Source: RH-AL1 sp050013235
GTDB lineage: Bacteria > Pseudomonadota > Alphaproteobacteria > Rhizobiales > Beijerinckiaceae
DNA length: 64,000 bases
Assembly (NCBI GenBank): GCA_050013235.1
Contig: JBEKFQ010000007.1
Span: 1 to 64,000 of the forward strand
Direction of reading: 5' to 3'
Both the position numbers and the translations under genes were made by a program. This document shows positions 44,327 to 53,438 of the stretch, in pieces. Below the pieces are notes generated by a model. That model had not been told where the DNA came from and made no database searches. It was given only the letters and a program-made list of their open reading frames with translations. Within the stretch, counting starts at the first letter, position 1. Each line of letters begins with the position of its first letter.

Positions 44327-46264
44327 TCAAAACTCGTCCCATTCCTGTTCAGCCGAAGCAGCAGGCCGGCGGGCGGCGTTACCGCCGGTGCTGGTTGTCC
44401 TGAGCATCGGCCGGGGCGCGGCGGCTCGCGCGGGCAAACGGGAAACGGGTGCCCGGGCCGGCACGACGGCAGGCTCTTCGAACTCCGATTCGTCCGCGCC
44501 GATCTGGAACTGCGCGACCAATTTCTCGAGCGTCTCCGCTTCCTCCGCCAAGTGATGGCTCGCCGCCGTCGATTCCTCGACCATGGCCGCATTCTGCTGG
44601 ACGACCTGATCCATCTGGTTGATAGCCGTATTCACCTCTTGCAGGCTCAACGCCTGTTCCTCGGACGAAGCCGCAATGACCGTGACGATCTCATTGACCT
44701 TGCTCACTTCGTCGAGGATCTGCTCCAGGGATTGACCGGTTTCGCCAACGAGAGAGACACCTTGCTTGATATGTTGGTTGGACGTCGCGATCAGAGCCTT
44801 GATCTCCTTCGCGGCCTCGGCCGAACGCTGAGCCAAGGCACGGACTTCTGTCGCGACAACCGCGAAGCCACGCCCCGCATCGCCTGCGCGCGCCGCCTCG
44901 ACACCGGCATTCAACGCCAGCAAATTGGTTTGCGACGCAATCTCGTCGATCACACCGATGATCTGGCTGATATGACGCGAGGAAGTTTCAATTTCGCTCA
45001 TGGCGGTAACAGCCTGGCGCACCACGCCGCTGGAATGTTCCGCCGTCGCCTTGCTATTGCTGACGACCTTACGAGCTTCGTTGACACCGTCCGCCGTCCG
45101 CCGGACGGTCGAGGTGATGAGATCGAGCGAAGCCGCGGTCTCTTCCAGATTCGCGGCCTGTTGCTCCGTGCGGCGGGACAACTCGTCGACCGCCTGAACG
45201 ATTTCCTGCGTATGGCCGCGCATGGAAGAGGTTTCCGCCATGATTGCGCTCATCGTGTCGCGCAAAGCCAACAGAGCGCCGCCGAAATCGTCCTTGAGCT
45301 TTTGATATTCCGGAGGGAAGGCCATGTCGATCCGGTGCGTCAAATCGGCCGCGGCCAAACGTTCGAGCGCTGTAGACAAAGCAGCCACGACGCCTTCCTG
45401 GGCGATTGCCGTCACACGCTCCAGAGCCTTTTGTTTGCGCCGCGCATCCGCCATGACGGAACGCTGCTCGTTCGCCTCGCGCATGGCTTGATCGCGGCTG
45501 ATCGTAATCTGCCGCAGTTCCGTGATATTCTTGTTGATCGAACCGAAATCGTCCAGTGCAACGGACCCGGAATGACCGGCGCCCGTAACCGCCTCCGCCT
45601 TTTTGAAGCACACGAAGATAATTCCGACGATCTCCTGCCCTTTCACGATGGGCTCGTAGATCGTGATGTATTTCTCGCCGAAAATCTCGGCTTCGCCGCG
45701 ATAGGTTTTCCCCTCTCCGAGCGCCGTGTCGAAGGCCGGCCCCTTGGCGAGCCTCGTACCGGTCTGGCGCTTGCCCTGCGGATCCTTGATATTCGTGGAC
45801 ACCCGCAAATCGCCGAGGAAAATCGTGGCGGATCCGCCATGGACCGACTGAACCTTATCGACAATCTCATCATTGCCGTTGACCAGGAGGTTCCCGAAGT
45901 AAAGCTTGTCTCCCGACACGGATGGATCGCCATGCTTATAAAGCTGATCGCGCAAGAAAGTCAGATTGGCATCGAGTTGAGCTTGGGCCTTGGCGACCGA
46001 ATCGAGCGCACGGGCTTCGCCGGTTAGAGACGCGATCGAGTTGTTGATAACGGCGAGCGGCTTCAAAGTGATTCGAGCCAAGACATAAGCAATCGCCGCG
46101 CCGGCGCCAGTCAAGCCTAGGATCAAGCCCCCGCGCACACCCGTCAAAGATGCGGAACCTCCAAGACTCTCGCTGGGCAAAAGGCCGATGAGCGCGACGG
46201 CAGCAGTGACGCCAAATATTCCCGCACATCCGGCGATCATCTTGGTCTTGAGCGACAAAGCCAT
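44327..46264 (-). CDS. Methyl-accepting chemotaxis protein with CheR-tether pentapeptide
   Basis: A 645-residue chemoreceptor. Two hydrophobic segments (about 8-30 and 44-65) are followed by a single-Cache-like region (about 90-225, with GDKLYFGNLLVNGND and IYEPIVKGQEIVGIIF) and a helical linker. The MCP signalling domain carries the hairpin tip EIASQTNLLALNAGVEAARAG. The Cache-like part lies after both membrane segments, which would place it in the cytoplasm. The last residues, EWDEF, match the WxxF tether that binds CheR/CheB. The ATG at 46264 has AAGGAAG. No che genes are adjacent. A Cache identity without a database search is tentative. Confidence 0.88.
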   Translation of the reverse strand: MALSLKTKMIAGCAGIFGVTAAVALIGLLPSESLGGSASLTGVRGGLILGLTGAGAAIAYVLARITLKPLAVINNSIASLTGEARALDSVAKAQAQLDANLTFLRDQLYKHGDPSVSGDKLYFGNLLVNGNDEIVDKVQSVHGGSATIFLGDLRVSTNIKDPQGKRQTGTRLAKGPAFDTALGEGKTYRGEAEIFGEKYITIYEPIVKGQEIVGIIFVCFKKAEAVTGAGHSGSVALDDFGSINKNITELRQITISRDQAMREANEQRSVMADARRKQKALERVTAIAQEGVVAALSTALERLAAADLTHRIDMAFPPEYQKLKDDFGGALLALRDTMSAIMAETSSMRGHTQEIVQAVDELSRRTEQQAANLEETAASLDLITSTVRRTADGVNEARKVVSNSKATAEHSSGVVRQAVTAMSEIETSSRHISQIIGVIDEIASQTNLLALNAGVEAARAGDAGRGFAVVATEVRALAQRSAEAAKEIKALIATSNQHIKQGVSLVGETGQSLEQILDEVSKVNEIVTVIAASSEEQALSLQEVNTAINQMDQVVQQNAAMVEESTAASHHLAEEAETLEKLVAQFQIGADESEFEEPAVVPARAPVSRLPARAAAPRPMLRTTSTGGNAARRPAASAEQEWDEF

Positions 46265-46847
46265 TTTTCTTCCTTTTTAGTCCCCCCTTTTTTGCAAAGG
46301 GTGAGAGGCCTCCCTGGAGCCATGGAAACCAAAATAAGCGAAACAAATTACCAAATGATCACCGGTAATTTACGGGCTGGCCTTGAAATGGGCGGTTTGC
46401 GTTCAAAAACTCGACTTTAGTCGGATTGGCGCCGGAGTTTTGGACTGAATTGCGTTCAAAGTCCGCCGATAAAGCTAATTTTAAATAACGGCGTTCTTTT
46501 CAAAATAGAATTTTTTTTAGGTTCGCGCCCGAATAGCGGGTGCATAGCCCGAGGTTGCAATCAACCCCGGCATTCTCGTAAACAACAATGCGCGAACATC
46601 TAAGGCACGATAGGTATAAAAACCTACCTTTGGAGCGCTTTCCACTTAGGTGGAATCACCCAAGGGAGGAAATCGCTCTTTTACTGAGAAATTGGAGCAT
46701 TTCCTCGATCGCGAAAGTCTACAACTTTTGTGGCAAACGCTTGGGAAGAGCAATTCTCGCCCGGCCGCGGATGGCCTGGCCAAGCCAACGATTTCCCGGC
46801 TCCCATGAGCGAGGCGGCAGGCTTATGAGGCACTCGAGAGTAACGAC
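46265..46847. other. 583-bp intergenic region with AT-rich tract and repeat copy 6
   Basis: No gene is convincing here. The stretch 46440-46530 is AT-rich and contains an eight-T run, unlike the surrounding DNA, and should hold the chemoreceptor promoter. The mosaic repeat fills 46632-46741 in reverse orientation. An open frame starting at 46588 runs through the repeat and is not credible. Confidence 0.45.
46632..46741 (-). repeat. Mosaic intergenic repeat, copy 6 (reverse orientation)
   Basis: GGAGCGCTTTCCACTTAGGT opens module B, then TCGCTCTTTTACTGAG and module A (GGAGCATTTCCTCGATCGCG, AAAGTCTACAACTTTTGTGG). Several pairing positions differ from the consensus but stems are kept. Confidence 0.8.
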
Positions 46848-48578
46848 CTAAACCACTCCGGCGAGCAGCGCTTCTTCTCCGGCGACTTCCGCCTTTCCGA
46901 AGAGATGACCTTGTAAATAGTCGACTCCCCATCCGGTCAGGAGCTGGGCGGTGGCTTCATCCTCCACCCATTCGGCCACGGCCGGAATTCCCAGATTGCG
47001 GGCGAGATCGATGAGGGTGCGAACGAAGAACTCGTCATCGGAAGACCGTCCGGAATTTTGGGCGAAGGCTCCGTCGATCTTGAGATAATCGATGGGTAGC
47101 TCGCGCAAATTGCGAAACGAGGAATGTCCGGCCCCAAAATCGTCGATGGCAATCTTGATGCCCAATCCCTTGAGCGTTTCGAGAACCGAACGCGTCGCTT
47201 CGAGATCGGCAATCACGCAGGTTTCCGTGATTTCGATGGTCAGACGCCGCGCGGCATCGGGATAGCGCCGGCAAGCCGCGCGGAAATGCTGCTGCCATTC
47301 TTGATTGTGCAAGCTGATCACCGACGCATTCACGGACAACTCGAGATGCCGGTTGGCGTTGAGATGCGCTAGGGAAAGATCGGCGACCCGCCGGTCGAGA
47401 AGAGCGACGAGACCGCCTTGCTCCGCGGCCGGAACCAGGACATCCGGCATGATCAGCGTGCCGTCCAGGGATCTAATCCGCACAAGAGCCTCATAAAAAG
47501 CCACCTTACGCGTCTTGGCGTCGACGACCGGCTGTAAGGCGATTATGACCCGCCCTTCATTCAACGCCGATACGATCGCATCGGTGGCTTTGAGCAGCCG
47601 CACGTCCGCCGCCTTGCGGGCCGCCTCGGGTTCGTAGCGCACGAAACCTGTGCCCCCCTGCTGCCGGGCGATATCCAAAGCCTCCGCCGCGAAGGAAAGA
47701 ACGTCCCGCACTGTGCGGCCCTGAAGCGGCGCGACGACACCGCCAGCGCGAAAGCTGGCACTCAATGGACCCGCCGCGCTAGACATAGGCGTGGCGCCTG
47801 CGTATCCGAGCAAACGCGCCGCCGCGATCTCCAGCTGGTCGCCATTGCAATTTTCGAACAGAATCGCCAATCCGGTCTTGCCATGGCGCGCAAGAATTTC
47901 ACCGGCCCGCATTTGCCGGGTGATCCGCGCCACGGCCTGCCCCATGGCCTCTTGCATCGCCGCGGCATCCCCGGCCTGGTCGCCTCCGCCGATGATGGAA
48001 AATTCCACCAAGACGACGGCAAATGTCGTGTGTTTGCGCGTGCTCAGCTCGAGATGTCGGGCGACTTGGTCCTCGAAATGGGCTTGATTGAAGGCGCCGG
48101 TTTCAGGATCGCGTTGCGCCGCCGCGGTCCGCGCGCGCTCGGCTTCATATTGTTCCGTGACCACGCGGATGGCCCCTGAGGCACGAACAGGGCGGCTGTT
48201 GCCGTCGGCAAACCAGCGACCGCTATCCTCGATCCAAACAGGCGGGGCAGGCGACCGTCCATAGGGCAATAGGCCGTAAATCACCCGGAAAGGAACGCCG
48301 CTGCCGGTATCGAAACCACCTGCCATGATCGCTTCGTAGCGGGACGAGGGACTGACGAGCGCGAGATGTTCGGCATAGGCGAGGCCTGTCGCGAAAGCCT
48401 GCCCTCCGCCGAAAGCGATCACATTGGCGAGGTCGCTCCCCCAATCGATCCGGTCGGTGAGCAAGTTCCAATCATAGCTCACGTCTCGATCCGCGCCGTC
48501 CTGGCGTGATCCCGCATCGCTTGCCACGGGTGTCCCCTCCAAGCCGCCCATATCGGCAGAGAGCCGGTCTTGCGTCAC
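46848..48578 (-). CDS. EAL-domain c-di-GMP phosphodiesterase with degenerate GGDEF
   Basis: A 576-residue signalling protein. N-terminal ~35-150 has PAS-like character. Residues 150-320 form a GGDEF fold in which the signature is replaced by HGKTG (about 232-236), so no cyclase activity is expected. The EAL domain is complete: EALVR at 363-367, NASV, EITET, DDFGAGHSSF, LKIDG and AEWVE with QGHLFGKA at the end. It should hydrolyse c-di-GMP. The start is a GTG with AAGGGA. It lies between two chemoreceptors, consistent with a motility or surface-attachment role, which is inference. Confidence 0.9.
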   Translation of the reverse strand: MTQDRLSADMGGLEGTPVASDAGSRQDGADRDVSYDWNLLTDRIDWGSDLANVIAFGGGQAFATGLAYAEHLALVSPSSRYEAIMAGGFDTGSGVPFRVIYGLLPYGRSPAPPVWIEDSGRWFADGNSRPVRASGAIRVVTEQYEAERARTAAAQRDPETGAFNQAHFEDQVARHLELSTRKHTTFAVVLVEFSIIGGGDQAGDAAAMQEAMGQAVARITRQMRAGEILARHGKTGLAILFENCNGDQLEIAAARLLGYAGATPMSSAAGPLSASFRAGGVVAPLQGRTVRDVLSFAAEALDIARQQGGTGFVRYEPEAARKAADVRLLKATDAIVSALNEGRVIIALQPVVDAKTRKVAFYEALVRIRSLDGTLIMPDVLVPAAEQGGLVALLDRRVADLSLAHLNANRHLELSVNASVISLHNQEWQQHFRAACRRYPDAARRLTIEITETCVIADLEATRSVLETLKGLGIKIAIDDFGAGHSSFRNLRELPIDYLKIDGAFAQNSGRSSDDEFFVRTLIDLARNLGIPAVAEWVEDEATAQLLTGWGVDYLQGHLFGKAEVAGEEALLAGVV

Positions 48579-48753
48579 ACGCCCATCCCTTTAACGATCG
48601 AGCGCGAATTCAACGCCCATTTGATACAGAGAGTGAACGAGCTTCCTTAAGAACCGATTGCTAGGGATGGCGGAGGCGCGAAATTCCGAAGCTTTCGATC
48701 ATACGAAAGTTTTAACGCCCCCGCGCAACCTAGAAGGAAATTTTTCGCAAAAC

Positions 48754-49527
48754 CTAACCCCGGTTCTTACGCTCCCGCAAAACCTCGAAAACATCGGCGG
48801 GCGGGGTGTCGCCGGGCAACCCGAGAGATGCCTTGATCGCCGGACTGGTGGCCCGCAAAAACGGATTGGTTGCCCGTTCCAAGGCAAGGGATGACGGCAA
48901 AGTGAAGCGCCCCGCGGCGATCGAACGCTCGACATCGGCCGCGCGGGCGAGCAAGTCCTCGTTGCGTCCATCGACGCTTAGCGCGAACCGCGCATTCGCG
49001 GCGGTATACTCATGACCGCAATAGAGTTGCGTCTCGCCGGGCAAGGCCGCAAGTTTCATCACGGAGTCATGGAGCACCGCCGCCGGCGCCTCGAAAGCCC
49101 GGCCGCAGCCAAGAGAAAAGAGCGTGTCGCCAGCAAACAGCAGCGCCTCGGACTCGAAATAGTAGGCGATGTGACCGAGCGTATGACCGGGAACCTCGAT
49201 CACCCGGCCCTGGAGCTGTCCCACACGAACCACATCCCCCTCGTGCAAAAGCTCGTCGAGCACGCCGATCTTCGCCGCTTCCTTCGCGGGGCCCGCCACG
49301 CGCGCCGCGGGAAAGCGCGTCTTGAGCGCTCCAATGCCTTGGATATGATCGAAATGGTGATGCGTCACCAGGATATCGGTCAGGTCCCAGCCCTTCTCCT
49401 CCAAGGCCTGGAGGATCGGCGCGGCTTCGGGCGCGTCGATCGAGGCCGTCCGGCCAGTTGCGGGATCGTGCAGCAAGACGCCGAAATTATCGGACAAGCA
49501 GAGGAATTGATGGATTTGGGCGGCCAT
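48754..49527 (-). CDS. gloB: Hydroxyacylglutathione hydrolase (glyoxalase II)
   Basis: Hydrolyses S-lactoylglutathione to lactate and glutathione. At 257 residues it has the dinuclear metal site THHHFDH at 55-61, PGHTLGHIAYY, FAGDTLFSLGCGRAFE and YCGHEYTAANARFAL. The C-terminal helical domain has the typical glutathione-binding NPFLR. The ATG at 49527 starts the conserved region. It diverges from a SAM methyltransferase, an arrangement usual in alphaproteobacteria. Confidence 0.95.
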   Translation of the reverse strand: MAAQIHQFLCLSDNFGVLLHDPATGRTASIDAPEAAPILQALEEKGWDLTDILVTHHHFDHIQGIGALKTRFPAARVAGPAKEAAKIGVLDELLHEGDVVRVGQLQGRVIEVPGHTLGHIAYYFESEALLFAGDTLFSLGCGRAFEAPAAVLHDSVMKLAALPGETQLYCGHEYTAANARFALSVDGRNEDLLARAADVERSIAAGRFTLPSSLALERATNPFLRATSPAIKASLGLPGDTPPADVFEVLRERKNRG

Positions 49528-49677
49528 GGCGGGTGTCACTCCGTTCTCGACAAACGTTTCAAAGTTTGCTTGACGCGTTGGAACCTGACCGCACGACATA
49601 GGGCGAGGCTGCGAACCGGGCAAGGTAATCCAAAAATCCCCGTACCCGTCCGGCGGCATTCGTGCGAAACTGACACC

Positions 49678-50439
49678 ATGGCTCTCGATGTCGTCGATCT
49701 CCGCTCGTTTTATGCCTCGCCGCTGGGGGAAGTGACCCGGCGGCTCGTCGGGCGTTTGATCCGGCAGCGTTTTACGTCCTGTTTCGGCTATTCGATTCTT
49801 GGCGTTGGCTATGCCACGCCCTATCTCGATATTTTCCGGCCCGAAGCGGTGCGGGTCTTGGCTTTCATGCCGGCCGAGCAAGGCGTGGTGAACTGGCCCT
49901 CGAGCGGCCTCTCCGCCTCGGCCCTGGTCGATACGATCGCCATGCCTTTGCCCAACAGCTGCATCGACCGCGTGCTTCTCGTTCATGCGCTCGAAATCGC
50001 GGAACATCCGCGCGAACTGCTCGCCGAAATCTGGCGCATTTTGACCCCCGGCGGCCGCGTCATTGCGATCACCCCAAGCCGCGCGGGCCTTTGGGCGCGG
50101 CTGGATACGACGCCCTTCGGCCATGGCCAGCCATTTTCACGCAGCCAATTGCGGAATTTGATGCGGGAAACCCTGTTCTCGCCGACCCATTGGGCGGAAG
50201 CGCTTTATTTGCCCCCGTTCGAAAAACGGCTCCTGCTGCGCTCCGCGCCAGCCTTCGAGCGCCTCGGCGCCCGGCTGTCTCTTCCCGGCGCCGGCGTCCT
50301 GGTCGTGGAAGCCACCAAGCAGCTCTACCGCCCCGTCGGTCTACGGCGGCCCGAACGGCGAACCGTCCCCATCCAGCCCGCGCTCGCCCCCCAACCCGCG
50401 GGGGTCGTGAGCCGCGCCGGGCGAAAGATTGACCCATAA
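49678..50439 (+). CDS. Class I SAM-dependent methyltransferase
   Basis: A 253-residue methyltransferase-like protein: the region ILGVGYATPYLDIF resembles a SAM-binding motif I, DRVLLVHALEIAEHPRELLAEIWRIL is the post-I/II part of the 'methyltransf_11' pattern, and TPGGRVIAITP follows. The tail is Arg/Pro-rich. The substrate is unknown. Position next to gloB suggests the alphaproteobacterial family always found there. The ATG at 49678 is favoured; the frame upstream runs antisense to gloB. Confidence 0.85.
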   Translation: MALDVVDLRSFYASPLGEVTRRLVGRLIRQRFTSCFGYSILGVGYATPYLDIFRPEAVRVLAFMPAEQGVVNWPSSGLSASALVDTIAMPLPNSCIDRVLLVHALEIAEHPRELLAEIWRILTPGGRVIAITPSRAGLWARLDTTPFGHGQPFSRSQLRNLMRETLFSPTHWAEALYLPPFEKRLLLRSAPAFERLGARLSLPGAGVLVVEATKQLYRPVGLRRPERRTVPIQPALAPQPAGVVSRAGRKIDP

Positions 50440-50573
50440 TTAAAAGTTGTAAAATTCTAGTATTAATCGCAGTTTTCTAAAAAATTATGTCCGGATAACA
50501 CAACTTGAAATAGAAAATAAATATATAATCGCTCCGTATTTACAATGTCCTAGAAATACCGGCACTAAGGGAA

Positions 50574-52667
50574 GTGACCGAGCCCCGGGCTAACGGCGGC
50601 GAGGCCCGGCCGGCGGCAAGCTGGTTGCCGTTTTCTCTTGCCCCGCGAGGGGTCATGCCATTCAAAACCCAGGGCTTCGCGGACTTGCGGGACTGGCGCC
50701 GATCACCGGGCGCCGGACCTCGGCGGGATCTCCTCCCTATCGATATCGCCTTTCTCCGCCGTTACGGCATCGCAGACGCGCATCTTCGTCATGCCCATTC
50801 GGAAGCAGGCCGCCTGAATGTCAGCGCCTCCGAGGTTCTGATCGCGCAGGAAATGGTCAGCGCGGCGCGCTATTATCTTTGCCTCGCCGACACGCTCGGC
50901 GCCCCCTTTATCGGCGCGGGCGCTCTTCTCGATCGAATCGAGGATCCCGGAGCGGCGATCCGCAGGGGCTTCGCGCGGCTCGCCCATTATCCCGGCAATT
51001 CCGCCCAAAGTGCCGCCAAGACAAAAGGCTGGCTGATGGCCCCACGCGGCGGCAGAATCCGGCTTCTTTTGCTTGCGAAGCGATTCGGTCTTGCGCTCCC
51101 GCCCCTGGCGATCGCGACGCCCGCCCATTTCTCCGCCTTGGTGCGCCGGAGCGCGCGGGCGCAATTTGCCCGGGATGCCAGCGATGGCCTCGCCAGCGCC
51201 GACCCCAGTCTTTGCGCAAAGCAGGCGGTCGATACCGTGCGAGGCTGGAAAGGCGCGGGCTTTATCGCAATCGCCGCCGGTCTTGCCGTTCTGGCGCCCC
51301 GTTGGACCTTGCTCGGCCTGGGCCCCTTGTTTTTCGCCGCCATCGCCGGGCGGCTCGTGATTTGCGCGCTTGGGCTTCGGGAGACGCGCGAAGCAACCGC
51401 GATCCCCACCGCCAGCCTGCCGCTCTATGGCATCATTATCCCGCTTTACCGCGAGGCGGAGATGGTGCCGTCGCTGATCGATCAATTGAAGGCGCTCGAT
51501 TACCCCGCTCCGAAATTGGAGATCAAGATCCTCATCGAGGCGGATGATCCGGCAACTCGCATAGCCCTGGAGCAGCAGCATCTGCCGCCCCATTTCGAGA
51601 TTGTCGTCGCCCCCGAGGGATTCCCGCGCACAAAGCCCCGCGCGCTCAATATCGCACTGGCCCTGATGCGGGCCGAACTGGTGACGATCTACGATGCCGA
51701 AGACGTGCCGGAGCCCGGCCAACTGCGCAAAGCCGCCGCCAGCTTTCATCGCGCACCGCCGGAATTGGCCTGCCTTCAGGCGCCGCTGGTGATCGACACC
51801 GGCCAAGGCAGCCTCCTGGCAAAGCTGTTCGCGATTGAATATGCCGCCCTCTTCGATCTCTTCAACAAAGGCGTCGCGGCGGCAGGCCTGCCCCTCGCGC
51901 TTGGTGGGACGTCAAATCACTTCCGGACCCGGATCCTGCGCCAGGCCGGCGGCTGGGATGCTTGGAATGTCGCCGAGGACGCCGATATCGGCTTCCGGCT
52001 GGCGCGCTTGGGCTATAAGGTGGAAATGCTCGCCTCGACCACCTCGGAAGAGGCCCCGGCGACGCTGCCGGATTGGTTCAAACAACGGCGGCGATGGACG
52101 AAAGGATGGATCCAAACCATTCTTGTTCTCGCGTTGCACCCATGCCGCACATTGAACGATCTCGGTTTGGCGAAAACAGTGGCTTTAGTCCTCATGGCGG
52201 TGTCGCTCGTCGCCGGTCCGCTGTTGTCGCCCTTCGTGGCGCTCGCCATGATCGCGGACCTTTCGATCCACGGCCTGCCGGACCCGCGCGACAGCCTGGA
52301 CACCGCCGCCGCGAGCCTCTGGGTTTCCGTGCTCGTCTTCGGCCTCTTGGCCCCGGTCTGGTGCGGCTATGCCGGGATGAGATCCCGCAAATTACAACGG
52401 TGCCGGAGCACCCTGCTCTTCGTCGTGCCCTACCAACTGCTGATCGCGGCGGCGGCATGGTACGGGCTCTTCGATCTCGTCACGACGCCCTATCACTGGT
52501 ATAAGACCAAACATTATCCACCGGCGTCTTATCCGCCCCGGCAAAGCGGGAGCGCGGGACCGCCGGAGGCGATCGAGGGGAAAACCGGCGGGGCCATCGC
52601 CGCCAAGACGTCCGCGCGGCAATCATGGACCGCTCGCCTTTGGCCATTCCGGAGCTTTCGGGCGTAA
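50574..52667 (+). CDS. Membrane glycosyltransferase, family 2 (cellulose synthase-like), with N-terminal MshEN-like region
   Basis: A 697-residue processive GT. Residues ~55-115 (RRYGIADAHLRHAHSEAG...LIAQEM) resemble a GspE/MshE N-terminal domain, which can bind c-di-GMP in some proteins. Two TMs lie around 225-265. The GT-2 core has EADD at 322-325, DAED at 374-377, VAEDAD near 467-472 and QRRRW at 504-508, all catalytic signatures intact. Three further TMs follow. The GTG at 50574 has AAGGGA too close; the ATG at 50655 (MPFKTQ) with GAGGGG is an equally good start. It should make a polysaccharide; the sugar is unknown. Confidence 0.88.
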   Translation: MTEPRANGGEARPAASWLPFSLAPRGVMPFKTQGFADLRDWRRSPGAGPRRDLLPIDIAFLRRYGIADAHLRHAHSEAGRLNVSASEVLIAQEMVSAARYYLCLADTLGAPFIGAGALLDRIEDPGAAIRRGFARLAHYPGNSAQSAAKTKGWLMAPRGGRIRLLLLAKRFGLALPPLAIATPAHFSALVRRSARAQFARDASDGLASADPSLCAKQAVDTVRGWKGAGFIAIAAGLAVLAPRWTLLGLGPLFFAAIAGRLVICALGLRETREATAIPTASLPLYGIIIPLYREAEMVPSLIDQLKALDYPAPKLEIKILIEADDPATRIALEQQHLPPHFEIVVAPEGFPRTKPRALNIALALMRAELVTIYDAEDVPEPGQLRKAAASFHRAPPELACLQAPLVIDTGQGSLLAKLFAIEYAALFDLFNKGVAAAGLPLALGGTSNHFRTRILRQAGGWDAWNVAEDADIGFRLARLGYKVEMLASTTSEEAPATLPDWFKQRRRWTKGWIQTILVLALHPCRTLNDLGLAKTVALVLMAVSLVAGPLLSPFVALAMIADLSIHGLPDPRDSLDTAAASLWVSVLVFGLLAPVWCGYAGMRSRKLQRCRSTLLFVVPYQLLIAAAAWYGLFDLVTTPYHWYKTKHYPPASYPPRQSGSAGPPEAIEGKTGGAIAAKTSARQSWTARLWPFRSFRA

Positions 52668-52690
52668 AGCTTTGAATTGGCGCGCGCGTA

Positions 52691-52715
52691 CCCCCTCCCC
52701 GCTTCGCGGAGGAGG
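52691..52715. repeat. Half-copy of the palindromic GC-rich repeat
   Basis: CCCCCTCCCCGCTTCGCGGA, continuing with GGAGG, matches the arms of the element at 9252-9452. It lies between converging genes and could serve as a bidirectional stem-loop terminator, although there is no T-tract. Confidence 0.5.
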
Positions 52716-52731
52716 TTTGCGGCCGCCGGAT

Positions 52732-53127
52732 TTAGAGCTTGCGGGCCTTGCGGGCGGCGTATTTCGCGTCGCGCGCGGCTTTGCGGGCGACTTCGTCGGA
52801 GATGACGCGGGAAGCGCGCGCCAAAGCAGCGGCGGCGTCGGCGGCCTTGGCCTCTTCGGCCTTTTGCCGTTCGATTTCACGCTCGGCTTCGAGAATGAGT
52901 TCCCGCTCGGCGCGGGCGGCTTCTTCTGCTTCCCGCTCCTTGGCCCGGATCGCCTCGCGCTCGGCGTTGCGAATATTGCGGGCATCGACGATCGCCCGGC
53001 GCGCGGCTTCTTGCGCCTTCATTTCCGGGCTGGCCAATCTGGCCTGATAATTTTTGAGCTGCTCTTGCTTCTTATCCATTGCCGAGCTGCGGCGTTCCGC
53101 GAAGCTCTTTTCCCTAAGACCGGCCAA
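52732..53127 (-). CDS. DUF6481-like coiled-coil protein
   Basis: A 131-residue, highly charged Ala/Glu/Arg-rich protein, nearly all helical coiled coil (about 35-125). The N-terminus LREKSFAERRSSAMDKKQ, the YQARLASPEM segment and the C-terminus RKAARDAKYAARKARK match the alphaproteobacterial DUF6481 family, whose function is unknown. The start is a TTG at 53127, with GAAGAAGG about 10 bases upstream; an ATG 16 codons later (MDKKQEQ) is possible but would remove the conserved N-terminus. Low-complexity composition means other coiled-coil families cannot be excluded. Confidence 0.7.
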   Translation of the reverse strand: MAGLREKSFAERRSSAMDKKQEQLKNYQARLASPEMKAQEAARRAIVDARNIRNAEREAIRAKEREAEEAARAERELILEAEREIERQKAEEAKAADAAAALARASRVISDEVARKAARDAKYAARKARKL

Positions 53128-53214
53128 ACCGTGTTACCTTCTTCAACTGTCGGAGAGAGGCTCCTATAGCCCGGCTCGCGCGGAAAAGCTACCATTCCGG
53201 TCCAAGTTAATTAG

Positions 53215-53326
53215 AGCATGTCCCGAAAAAGTTGCAGACTTTTTCGATCGAGGACATGCTCTAACCTCTTAAAAAGGGAGCGAGTTCTTATCGCTTTGGT
53301 GATTCCACCAAAGCGGAACGCGCTCT
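53215..53326 (+). repeat. Mosaic intergenic repeat, copy 7 (first tandem unit)
   Basis: A complete 112-bp consensus copy. Module A: GAGCATGTCCCGAAAAAGTT...ACTTTTTCG...GGACATGCTC; module B: CGCTTTGGTGATTCCACCAA, closing AAGCGGAACGCGCTCT. The two stems are perfect. Confidence 0.95.
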
Positions 53327-53438
53327 AGCATGTCCCGAAAAAGTTGCAGACTTTTTCGATCGAGGACATGCTCTAACCTCTTAAAAAGGGAGCGAGTTCT
53401 TATCGCTTTGGTGATTCCACCAAAGCGGAACGCGCTCT
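53327..53438 (+). repeat. Mosaic intergenic repeat, copy 8 (second tandem unit)
   Basis: Identical to the preceding unit across all 112 bases and directly abutting it. The whole interval 53128-53543 between DUF6481 and the chemoreceptor is otherwise without a gene. Confidence 0.95.

Noticed and set aside
46521..46575. Possible tRNA or structured RNA near GGTTCGCGCCCGAATAGCGG
   Set aside because: The T-arm-like word is not accompanied by acceptor, D or anticodon stems; no cloverleaf could be built.
49012..49677. Upstream extension of the methyltransferase frame
   Set aside because: It is antisense to gloB and has no family similarity; the ATG at 49678 matches the conserved start.
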